From Platerodrilus igneus (lineage: Eukaryota > Arthropoda > Insecta > Coleoptera > Lycidae), in NCBI GenBank assembly GCA_036346225.1, contig JARFIW010001487.1:310001-374000 (forward strand): 64,000 bases of DNA. The letters are read 5' to 3'. The notes beneath the pieces were generated by a model. The model searched no databases and was not told the origin of the DNA. It was given only the letters and a program-made list of their open reading frames with translations. The translations under genes were made by a program, and so were the position numbers. This document shows positions 42,463 to 52,615 of the stretch, piece after piece. Every line of letters begins with the position of its first letter. Within the stretch, counting starts at the first letter, position 1.

Positions 42463-45400
42463 CTAGCTTTGATAGTTTTTCTCATACACGGTTTGTCCTA
42501 TTGAAAATTTATTTGAGTCGGTATTTTTGTTTCGGGTTGTGGTGATACGTTCTTTATCGTTTTCTAATTTATCTTTTACTTTGTCATAAGTTATTTTTAG
42601 TTTTTGTTTGTGATCTTTCGCATATTGTTGATATACTTCTTTATTGTAGTGTATGTCATAGGGATTTCGTGAATCTGAATGTCCTAATGTTAATTCTAAG
42701 GGTGTAAAATTTGTTGATGAGTGAATTGTGTTATTATAGGCGATTAGTGCGTATGACATTAAATTGGTTATATGTTCCTTTTTATAATTTATTCTTAATA
42801 ATCGAATTTGTTCTAACAGGGTTAAATGTAATCGTTCGATTAGTCCGTTTGATTCAGGGTGGTTTTTCGTTATGAAATGAATGTTTATTTTGTGTAGTTC
42901 TAAAGTGTTTTGAATTGTCTCATTTTTGAATTCGCTACCATTGTCTAAAGTTATTGATTTGGGTGTTCCGTAAAATGTAAAATATTGTAAAAATCCTTGG
43001 GTCACGTCGATGCTATTTTTGGATGTGATTGGTATTGCTTGGCCTATTTTTGTGAATGCGTCTACAATTGTTAGATAGTTTTGCGCTTCTACTACTAGAG
43101 TATCGGCATGTAGTTTTTGAAATGGTTTGTCGGGTGTTTTGGTTAACATTAAGGGTATCTTTGGGGGTTTCCTATCGTATTTCGCTCTGTCACATAGTTC
43201 GCATTGGTTAATGAAATCTGTGGTCAAGTCCTTCATGTCTTTAAAATAATAACGTCTTACGAGTTGCTTTATAGTTTCGTTAATTCCACGATGGTTGGTT
43301 TTTCCTTCGTGTTGATTTCTAATTACATCGTTTATTTCGTCAGGGTCGTCTAGTGTTATTAGTTTTCTAGTACATCTGATGAGTTCAGGTCCAGAGTTAT
43401 TAAATAGTTTGATGTATAATTCTGAAAATCTTTGGTATAAATGTTCGGTGTTGAAATAAAAATAAAATCGTTTTTTCTCGGGGGTGTATTCTTTTAGAAT
43501 TTTAATTATTTGTTCCTCGTTGTCATCTTTAGTTATTTGAATTTGGTATATCTTTTTGTTATCTACTTTTGTATATTTTACTGGATTGGGGTTATTTAAA
43601 ACTTCGGTTATTATAAATTGGTTAGGTTTCATATCGATTGCTTCGTTTAAGATTTTAATCGCGTTTTTTGGTTCTTCGTTTTGTGTCGAATGTATTGTGT
43701 CGATCTCGTCTGGATCTTCCCTTATTTCTGCTTCGTCTACGTTTCCTATAATGGATTCCGTTTCTAATGCATTGAGTTGGATTCTGCTTAAGGCGTCTGC
43801 GTTGTTGTTATAAATTCCTTTTTTATATATAATTTCGTAATCGTACTCTTCGAGTCTGATTCTCCATCTTTGTAATTTTGAATTCGGTTCTTTCAGTTTG
43901 CATAGCCATACTAGTGGTCTATGATCGGTGTATATATAAAATTTTCTTCCGTATAGATAAGGTCTAAAATATTTTGTTGCCCAAATTATGGCTAATAATT
44001 CTTTTTCTATGGTACTATATTTTTGTTCGGTTTCATTCAAGGTTCTGGATGCGTAGCTGATAGGTTTATCGCTACCTACTTTTCCTTGGCTCAATACTGC
44101 GCCTAATGCTACATTCGATGCGTCTGTCGTCAGTATAAATGGTTTTGTAAAGTCTGGGTATTCTAATACAGGGTGATTCGTTAATATGTTTTTAATTTTG
44201 TCTACGGCTTTAATAAATTCCGGGGTGTGTTCAATTTTGTTTCCCTTTTTTAAACAGTTTGTCAGGGTTTTGGTTATCTGAGCGTAACCTTTAATGAATT
44301 TGCGGTAGTAACCACTAAGTCCTAGAAATCCTTTAATTTCTTTGTTTGTTTTTGGTAATGGGTAATTTAGAACTGCATTTGTTTTGTCTGGATTTGGTAT
44401 TACTCCTTGGGGTGTTATTACATGTCCTAAAAATGATACTTCTTTTTGTAAAAATTCACTTTTGTCTAATTGTACTTTAAAATGTGCTTGTCTAAGTCTT
44501 TCGAATACTTCTTTCAATCTTTCTATGTGTTCTACCAATGATGTAGAATAAACTATGATGTTATCAAGGTATACAAGGCATTTTTCATTGTGTATTCCTC
44601 GTAATATATTGTCCATGACTCTCTGGAAAGTAGCGGGTGCGTTCTTTAATCCAAATGGCATTCGTTTGTACTCGTAATGTCCTCTAGGTGTGCTGAAGGC
44701 TGTTTTTGATATGTCTTTTTCTTCCATCTCTACCTGATGGTATCCTGATGCTAGGTCTAATGTTGTATAATATTGACATTTGCCTAATTTGTCTAAAATT
44801 TCGGTAATATTTGGTAGTGGATATTTGTCATCTACCGTTTTTTCATTTAACTTTCTATAATCTATTACCATTCTGTACTTTCTCTTTCCGGTTGCGTCTA
44901 ATTTCTTAGGTACTATTAACATGGGGCTGCTCCATGGTGAGTTGGAGTGCTGGATTATGTCTTGGTCTAATAAGTCGGCTACTTGTCTGTCAGCTTCTTC
45001 TTGGCTTGCATGAGGTAGTCTATATGCTTTTGTAAAGATTGGTTTGTCGTCTGTTAACTCGATATTATGTTTTACTGTGTTGGTGAATGTTAATGGTATT
45101 CCTTCGCAATGGAATATGTCTCGGTATTCAAAACATAAGTTTTTAATTGCTCTTTCTTCTTCTTGATTGATATCGGTATTAAAGCGGATGTTAGTTAAAT
45201 TTTCTCTTAACATTTCGTCATGTTCTATTGGGTTGTAATCGTTTTCTAAATTTTCGTCTATTTCCATTTCGTTAAAATTTAGTTCTTCTACGTTAATTGG
45301 GTCCGTCAATGATAATTCTACGGGGTAGTCGTTTGAATTTAATATTGTTGTGGTTGCATAATTATCTTTTATTTGAACTAAGGCAGTTGGGGTTTCTACT

Positions 45401-45940
45401 CCTTGTTGAAATGTCATATGATTTATTATTCCTAAATTTTTGTTAGATTTTACTGGGATTTTTATTTTTCTTTCCGTTCGTGGTTCTATAGTGTATTTTT
45501 GTTCAATTTGTGTGTTTTGAAATTTAATTAGGATTTTTCCGTATTTTGTCCTTAATAAGCGATTTTTAATGTCAATGTTGGCTCCTAATTTTCTTAGAAG
45601 GTCCATTCCGATTAATCCGTCATATTTATCGTTAAATTCGAATACACAAAATTTATGTTTCATTTTAACATTAAATGTTCTCGGTAAGGGTATATTTGCT
45701 ACGAATTGGTGTAGTGTTGTTTGATGGGCTGTTTTAATTTTAAATGGTTCTCTTTCTACATAATCTAAATAATGTTTTTGTACGGTTCTGGGACTAATTA
45801 ATGTTTTAGAGGATCCAGTGTCGATTAATAGTTTGAATTTGGCGTGGGGTATTTCTATGTATGGTAATACTAAGTGATTTATGTTATTTAAGTTTATTAA
45901 GTTTGGTTGTCTATGAATGGGTCCATTTGAAAATTTGAGT
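42463..45940 (-). CDS. Gypsy Pol polyprotein (protease, RT, RNase H, integrase)
   Basis: Large open frame. From ATG 45663 it gives 1066 aa, but the frame extends upstream through the retropepsin active site LIDTGSSKTLI (about 45803-45835). RT: YPLPNITEILDKLGKCQYYT, LDLASGYHQVEM, TPRGHYEYKRMPFGLKNAPA, and VYLDNIIVYS, where the second catalytic Asp of YxDD is Asn (about 44560). RNase H: TTDASNVALGAVLS, TIEKELLAIIWATKYF, YTDHRPL. Integrase: HEGKTNHRG...CELC zinc site, LHADTLVV, TLDNGSEFKNE, NHPESNGLIERLH. The protein is cut at the C-terminus (stop at 42463), and the rest of the integrase tail is in another frame. YLDN predicts dead RT. Confidence 0.92.
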
Positions 45941-45984
45941 TCGAGTTTTCGTCGTCGTACTCCTCGTAAGTTTCGTATTGTTCG

Positions 45985-47013
45985 TCACGTGTCAAATTTT
46001 TCTATTTCTTGATGGAATAATTCTTCCGATGTAAAATTACGTTTCTGATGAGGGTTTGGTCGGATATGTGTTATCTTTGTATGTTGTCTGGTGTTACCAG
46101 ATGAGGTATCCATTGGTGTTGGTTTATAATAATTATTAGGGTTGTTATGATTATTAGTCATTGGTGTATTTCTATTGGGGTTTGCGTTGAATGCTGGTTT
46201 TTGTTGGTTTAAGTTTTGATTAAATCTTGGTTGGAATGCGGGTTTCGTAAAAGTTGGGTTGAATATTGGTCTTGAAAATTTTTTATATTGATTATTAAAA
46301 TTTGTATTGTTAAAACTTGGGTTATTACTTCGCGGTTGATTTGTTTGTGCGTTAAAGGGTTTGAATTTTTGTTGAGGGATTGTTTGTTTTGTGGCTTGTA
46401 TGGTTTTTATTGGTGAATAACTTTTATTCGCGTTGGGGTTGTATAGTCTGTTTCGGTAATACATTACTTTTTCTTCTTCTATTACTAGGCTCATAGCTTC
46501 TTCTAGATTTTGGGGTCGTTGGAATCTGATTTTATCCGATAGTCGTTCTGGTAAAGCGTTTATGTATGTGTCTAGTGCCATTTCGTCATACATTTTGTTT
46601 TAAATGTCTAACGTTTTGATCGGGTTCTTCGATTTTAATTTGGTTAGTATTAAACTTCTCACGTCTTGGCATTTCATTCCGAATTGGTAGGGGGATTGAT
46701 TGTGTTCCATTCTAAGGTTTATTAGGTCTCGTACCAGGCATTTTATGTTACGTTGGTCTCCAAAATATGCAATTAGTAGTTGTTTAAATTGTTCCCATTC
46801 TTGTAAATCGTCCCTACTGGCGATTAAGGTTAGTGCCCTTCCGGTTAGTTTACTTATTACCAAGCGTATAAGCAATGAATTTCTTTGGTAATCTCCGGGT
46901 TTGTAGAAGGTTTTTAGGAACATTTCAGCTCCAATGAAATTTGAGAGATGGGCTTCCGTGCCATCAAATGTCTGTATTGTCTCCAAATAGAGTCGCATTT
47001 CTGTGCTACTCAT
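45985..47013 (-). pseudogene. Gypsy Gag (one nonsense codon)
   Basis: Starts MSSTEMRLYLETIQTFDGTE. In-frame TAA at 46600-46602, then the same frame continues MYDEMALDTYINALPERLSD to 45985. The first part is the capsid-like helical domain (HLSNFIGAEMFLKTF, FGDQRNIKCLVRDLINLRME). The second is Asn/Pro/Gln-rich with no CCHC zinc knuckle, as in 17.6/297-like gags. After the final TGA the same frame opens again into Pol, while the acidic continuation (EEYDDENSNSNFQM) is in another frame, suggesting a small indel near 45990. Confidence 0.85.
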
Positions 47014-49029
47014 GTTGGTTAAGGGTTGTTTTCGATTTTGGGAAATTTTTAAAAAAAAAATTTTTTTTTGAATTAAGCTTTATTTTGCTATTTGTATTGT
47101 TATTTTCGCTTCGGATTTACTAATTTTTCGTTTGGGTTGTAAAATTTCAAATTTTGTAGAAATTGGGGTTGTTTTTGCTATTTATAGAGTTAATTATGCT
47201 TGGGATGTATTAATTTTTCTTTTGGATTGAATGATTTTGAATTTTGTAAAAATTGGGGTTGGTTTTGCTATTTGTGATGTTAACTTTGCTTTTGGTTTTA
47301 TTAATTTTTCAATTAGATTAGGTAATTTTAAATTTTGTAGAGGTTGAGATTTATTTTGCTATTTTTCAGCGTTATTTTTGGTCAGGATTTGTTAATTTTC
47401 AGTTTAGATTGGGTAAGTAAAAAATTTGGTAAAAATTGAGGTTAATTTCGTACTTGTAATATTAATTTTGGTTTGGATTTATTAATTTTAAGTTTAGACT
47501 GCGTCTGGTTATTTTTAGAATCGTAGTCGCTGTTATTTGTATTTAATTAAACAGTGCGGTGGTGTACTCGTGAGATTTGTATTCAATAATGTTGAATGTA
47601 ATTACCGTTGTCTTGGATTTGCTTGTTTTTATGCAGCTTTTAATTTGTCTTGAGTTTCTGCTTCTTAAGGAATCTGAAATGGATGGATTTATTCTTGCTT
47701 AGCGTTGTTTTAGTTAAATTCTGTTAATTTGTAATTAATATTCTTTCCGTGGGTTTTACTGAGTTGCGTAATTATGACTTGAGGTTAATTACTTCTGCAC
47801 TTCATTGTTGAAATTGAATACTAAAGGATGTAATCTTTGTTACTTTGTAATAATTGCGTACATATGACTATACTTGTTGAGATTATTAACACTTACAGGT
47901 GTTAATAGAAATTAGATACTTTGTTTCTGTAATTGCTAACTGCTTGCATAAAGTGTTACGTCTATTTATTTTTAAATATCTCGGTGTTCACGACTTGTAA
48001 TTGAACTCTCTGTTATGTGCGTTTTCAGGTTACAATTATGAGCGTATGATAACGTTTAGCGTTATTCTGTATTCGTATTGGAATAATGCACTTTATAAAT
48101 GCTGATTAATTAATTGAAAGACGTTTAGATTTTATACCGTGTTTGTATTGCAATTTATTTATAGCTCGTTGCGGTGTAATTTTTATGCGCTTTTATGATT
48201 GATTTAATAATGCAAATTGCGTTGCTTTATACTATGCAAGGTTCTGAAAGCGATTTTCTCTGAGTTTTAAATGTGTAATAAAGGATGCTTCTTGCTTTCT
48301 TCGGATGGCGTTTTAGATTACAGTGGTTTTAGGTTACCGTAGTTTTAGTTAATGCAAAATGTTCTTGCTGTGGTTCATACAGTTTTATAGAGGTCAATGT
48401 TTTACTTAAACGTTTTGTGATTGCTTAAAAGGATTAGCTTTAGCTTTGAAATTAATTTTGCGTTCTGTGTTTTTATTTTACCGGATTGAAAACGTGCTTT
48501 TGAATCGCGCTGGTTAATGTTTCTTATTTTGGTGTTAGTGAATGTGCGCCCGTTATTTTTTGGATTATTTTCGTTCTAATAATTGTGGTGAGAATCTCTT
48601 AATATCAATTCTCATTTACTTTTTAAAGAAAAAAAATATCTCTTTAACATTTGTCTCATAGGTTAATACTTCCTCAAAATAAGGTTTTTTTGGAAATAAT
48701 TCACTTTGTAATTATTTTCAAAACAATATTCATAAAAATAAAATTCATCAAACAATAATAATAAATGGTAATCAATAATTATAATACTAGCATATATCAA
48801 TTGTAGTTTCTGGTTAAAAAAAAAAAAGGTATGGAAATGAACTTACATTAATTTCATCTGTTTCTTTGGTGGGCTCGATCGATGCTGTATCTTGTCCACC
48901 TTGGTCTGTTTGTTGGATTTAGACTATGCTTGTTCTTCCTCCAACTTGGTTTGGGTTCTGCCAAAATTTCGAATTAAAATTCTTGGTCACCAATCTTCCG
49001 ATTTTTGGATTCTCAGTGCCCTTTTGACA
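47014..49029 (-). other. Gypsy 5' leader, 2 kb, noncoding
   Basis: Between gag and the primer-binding site. T-rich on the plus strand. Holds degenerate tandem repeats next to gag (see 47083-47510). No ORF of note. Confidence 0.7.
47083..47510 (-). repeat. 90-bp tandem repeats in the Gypsy leader
   Basis: About 4.6 degenerate units starting TTTTGCTATTT at 47083, 47173, 47263 and 47354, with a weaker one near 47446; each contains TTAATTTTT and TTTTGTA.A...TTG(G/A)GGTT. Period 90-92 bp. They lie just upstream of the gag start codon. Confidence 0.8.
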
Positions 49030-49047
49030 TCCGTTACAACTGCGCCA
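49030..49047 (-). other. Gypsy primer-binding site
   Basis: Minus strand: TGGCGCAGTTGTAACGG, directly after the LTR end TTTAACT (T shared). TGGCGCAGT pairs with the ...ACTGCGCCA end of a tRNA, resembling tRNA-Ser primers of 17.6/297-type elements; the exact tRNA was not checked. Confidence 0.75.
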
Positions 49048-49127
49048 GTTAAAGTTCGGGCCTTGGAGCTGTGTTTTTAAAAAAAAACGTCGACACTTTA
49101 ACAAATTTAATTTAATATAATTGGTAC
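49047..49127 (-). repeat. Gypsy 5' LTR, inner fragment
   Basis: Matches 40609-40689 of the 3' LTR (AGTTAAAGTTCGGGCCTTGG...AATTGGTAC), then diverges at 49128 where foreign sequence starts. Confidence 0.9.
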
Positions 49128-49364
49128 ACGTAATTTTTATTTGTTTCTTTACTAGGAATAATTAAATTACGTAGAGCTTTCTAATACTGCTTCCTTTGAT
49201 ATAACGCGTCTTGTACATGATTTAAATCTCTTATTTTTAATGAAACGAATGAATTTTTATTCTCCACGGTTTTTTAATAAAGCGTATTTTTCCCAAAGCT
49301 TCTACACGGTGATTAAAATTATTTGATGTGATTATTTAATTTTCTACCCTGGTCTAAATATGAG

Positions 49365-49370
<6 letters not shown>
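49128..49370. other. Start of the insertion in the Gypsy 5' LTR, no gene
   Basis: AT-rich sequence of unknown origin between the broken LTR and the (TA)n tract. No terminal inverted repeat with 57060-57091 could be found by eye. Confidence 0.4.

Positions 49371-49402
<32 letters not shown>
49366..49402. repeat. (TA)n microsatellite
   Basis: Pure AT/TA run of about 37 bp next to the left inverted repeat of the CXC-gene element. Confidence 0.95.
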
Positions 49403-49406
<4 letters not shown>

Positions 49407-49637
49407 TACTTTGCAAAAAAGTGCCAAAAAACGCGAAACACTTACAAAACTCCATTTTCGAAATTCGTGTATTCGGCAATTGTTGAATATAGGCAATTTT
49501 ATGGGAAAATGTACAGTTGAAATATCTATAAAAGAGAAATATAATGTGAGACAAATGTAATAGTTGAGAAATGTATTTTTCGCAAAATGAAATGAGTATG
49601 CCAATATTGTTGCTATAAAAAAGTGTATTTCATAAAT

Positions 49638-50953
49638 TCACAATAATTTAATTTTCTTTGAAGGAAGCATTTCGTCTTCGGACTCCACACAACTTTCATC
49701 CGCATTTTTGTCATGATCGTCGTCGTCCTCGGCTTCATTAGCGTTTCGTGTTGTTTGTGTCGGTTCTTCGTCAAGGATTCTTTGAGAATCACTCAATTCC
49801 TCGTAAGATGTTTCTCCGACATTCATATATTTTTTAGAACCATGACAATTACTGCACAAACTAGTACATTTAAGGCCGTGTTTTCGACAGCTACATTTTT
49901 TACTATTGCATCCTGTTTTGCAATTGCAAAAAATAGTTTTAAGTAATATAGCCGGAATCAAATCGTTGTCAGAAAAAATTAGCATAATTCCACCAGCATG
50001 TTGCTTCCAGCTCCAATCAGTTGCTGTCAGTTCATGTCCGAGCCATGTTTGGACTTGATAATATGCCAGGTAACAATGTTGCTTCGCTGCGTCTTCGATT
50101 GGTGGCAATTTCTCTAATTTGAAAGATGATTTAACAGTTGCAGCTTGATAGTTGTGAAATCGCAATATATTCAAGGTCATGCAATCTTATTTGCATTTAT
50201 AAATTGCTTTAATCAATTGCATTCCATTTTTAGCAATGACTTCCTTTTCGGCATCTTTCTTATAAAAAACATCAGCCAAAGTTGACAAATTTTCATCGGA
50301 TAACAACGGTTTCACTGTTGTTTTTCCCCCTTTGCCTGCAAATGCAGATATCGTATCGCACCCAGAGAAACAATGCAGGTGTGCTACGGTACTTTTGACG
50401 GATTTATGGTTAAAACTGTGTGAAGTGTAAAACAAATCTTTAAGGTTGCCCGAGCCGAGTTTGTAAAAATAAATATTGTAATTGTTCGAATTTAGTTGAT
50501 TTAAAAGGACTAAAAGGTTGATGTCTTGGCCTACAACAATGACTGTTTTATTAAGTTGTGTAATTAATATCGACGTATTAATAATGTCAGCATCTGCATC
50601 TTCCGCTGCTTGTCGGCAAAAAAATACTTGTTGCAGTTTTTCTGATAATGTTTTTATTATCATATACCTTATTTTTTTCGTTCGTTGAAAATTTGTGTTG
50701 CGGAAATGGATTTTTGTGTGGCTTTGATAATGTAATTCAGGAACGATGTCCGACGTTTTCCTGCGTAGACGCTCCATCTTTTTTTTGTCGAAATACTAGC
50801 TTTTGTGGCTGTAACTACGTTTCCACACTCGGAATAACCATCAAACACGATGTAACTGTTAGGTGCGTAATTGCTTGATACATACTGTAAATATTTATTG
50901 GTTATTTCTTCGACGGTATCATCTTGCGAATCTGTGAATCTTGTTAAGTTCAC
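49638..50953 (-). pseudogene. FEN-like nuclease plus CXC (CRC) domain protein
   Basis: Three minus-strand open pieces in order: 50953-50669 (SYIVFDGYSECGNVVTATKA), 50777-50187 and 50180-49638. The second has EDADADIINTSI, KTVIVVGQDINLLVLLNQLN and HCFSGCDTISAFAGKGGKTT; the acidic pairs and GCDTISAFAGKG resemble the PIN/FEN (XPG I-region) nuclease pattern. The third has PIEDAAKQHCYLAYYQVQTW, then a tesmin/TSO1-type CXC motif CNCKTGCNSKKCSCRKHGLK-C and an acidic tail ending PSKKIKLL (NLS-like). Frame breaks near 50720 and 50185. Multi-copy proteins of this layout occur in insects and cnidarians and behave like transposon genes (family knowledge). The longer N-terminal part of that family is missing here. 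Confidence 0.7.
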
Positions 50954-51093
50954 TAATAAAATCTCTAGAGAAGACTTCCGAACGAGGCTGTTTGTTACTC
51001 TGCCTCTTGTCTAACAGTGGCTGCGGCTGTTAGTCAACGTTGCCACATTCTATCGCACAATGTGGCAACTCCGCCGGACCGCCGGACCGCTCT

Positions 51094-52286
51094 TTACTTA
51101 GGCAAGATCACCCCTCCCCCCAAAGCAAATTATTTTATTTTCTGTATAGCATTTGATTGCACCAACATTGCACCACATAGCACCACAAGACTTGTAGCTA
51201 GCACCCAAAAACTATGTCAGTTGTTACAGTTCAAAGTTTGGGAGCTAAGGTGATTCCAGCCCTCCCCCTACACGTTTTTTTTAATTTTTCTCTTGCACCT
51301 GATGGCACTAACATAGCACCACATAGCACCACCATTCTCACTCAAAAATTGGCGTAGATACAGCAATTTAAAGTTTAGGGTCCTAGGCCACGTCAGCACC
51401 ACCACTACATTTTTTCAAATTTTTCCTCATGCACCTGTTAGAACTAACATAGCACTACATAACACCACCAGTTCCATAGCTAGCACTCAAAAAATGACGT
51501 AGATATAGCAGCTTAAAATTGATGCCCTTTGGCGGTGTTAGCCCCCATTCCACTTTTTTTTTGTTTTTTCTTGCATCTGCTAGTACTAACATAGCACCGC
51601 CCAGCACCACCAATCGTATAGCTGACTGGCTAACAGTTGCAAGAGAAAAAATTTCAAAAAGTTGTGTGTGAGGGGCTGACGTACTAGCAGGAGCAAGAGA
51701 AAAAATTAAACTTTAAACTGTTTTATTTCCGCCATTTTTTGGGTGCCAGCTATGCGATTGGTGGTGCTAAGCGGTGCTATGTGAGTACTAGCAGGTGAAA
51801 GAAAAAAAATTGAAAAAAAGTGGAGTGGGGGGCCTGACATTGCCTAAGTATACTTTAAGCTGCTATATCTACGTAATTTTTTGAGTGCTAGCTATGGAAC
51901 TGGTGGTGCTATATAGTGCGATGTTAGTTCTATCAGGTGTAAGAGGAAAAACTTGAAAAAAATGTAGTGGGGGGAGGGCTGACGAAGCCTAGGACCCTAA
52001 ACATTAAATTGCTATATCTACGCCAATTTTTGGGTGCTAACTGTGAGAATGGTGGTGCTATATGGTGCTATGTTAGTGCCATCAGGTGCAAGAGAAAAAT
52101 TTGAATAAAAGAGTGGGGGGCTGGCATCACCTTAGCCCCCAAACTTTGAACTGTAATAACTGACATAGTTTATGGGTGTTAGCTACAAGTCTTGTGGTGC
52201 TATGTGGTACAATGTTGGTGCAATCAGATGCTATACAGAAAAAAAAATAATTTGCTGATGGGGGCGGCCAAAGTGATCTTGCCATT
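51094..52286. repeat. 1.2-kb foldback with tandem units in each arm
   Basis: Two inverted arms (about 51094-51625 and 51655-52286) with a short centre near 51630-51650. Each arm holds about three degenerate 180-bp units with CACCACATAGCACCAC or its complement GTGGTGCTATGTGG, a TTTTTGGGTGCTAGCTA-like segment, and a C- or G-run followed by a T- or A-run. Left and right ends match (CAAAGTTTGGGAGCTAAGGT and its mirror). No protein coding. Confidence 0.85.
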
Positions 52287-52615
52287 TACTTACATATAAT
52301 ATACGATACGAACCTTTTTCTAATACTCTCACTAAATATGAGTCAGGACCGTTTTACAGAAGTGAAAATTATCTCAATTGAACAGAGTTAATTGGTTTTC
52401 GAGACAGAGTTTGTACAAAAAAAAATGATTTTATTATAATTTTCTTATTACATTTGTTAATGTCACATTACATTTCTCTTTTATAGATGATTTCAACTGT
52501 ATATTTTCCCATAAAATTACCTATATTCAACAATTGCCGAAAACACGAATTTCGAAAATGGGGTTTTTTAAGTTTTTTGCGTTTTTGGCACTTTTTGCAA
52601 AGCAATGTATATATC

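Larger units (their letters stand above)
49404..52615. mobile_element. Putative DNA element with CXC/FEN-like gene
   Basis: Inverted repeats of about 160 bp, 49404-49565 and 52450-52615 (both with CATTTTCGAAATTCGTGT and CGGCAATTGTTGAATATAGG), flank a minus-strand gene (49638-50953) and a large foldback (51094-52286). The true element ends and any target duplication were not found; the repeats may be internal to a larger unit reaching towards 53200. I cannot assign it to a named superfamily. Confidence 0.55.

Noticed and set aside
43556..43813. Plus-strand ORF within the Gypsy pol region
   Set aside because: Antisense of the Pol frame, no own domain.
49344..49604. ORFs with YIYIYI runs
   Set aside because: Translation of the (TA)n microsatellite and adjacent inverted repeat.
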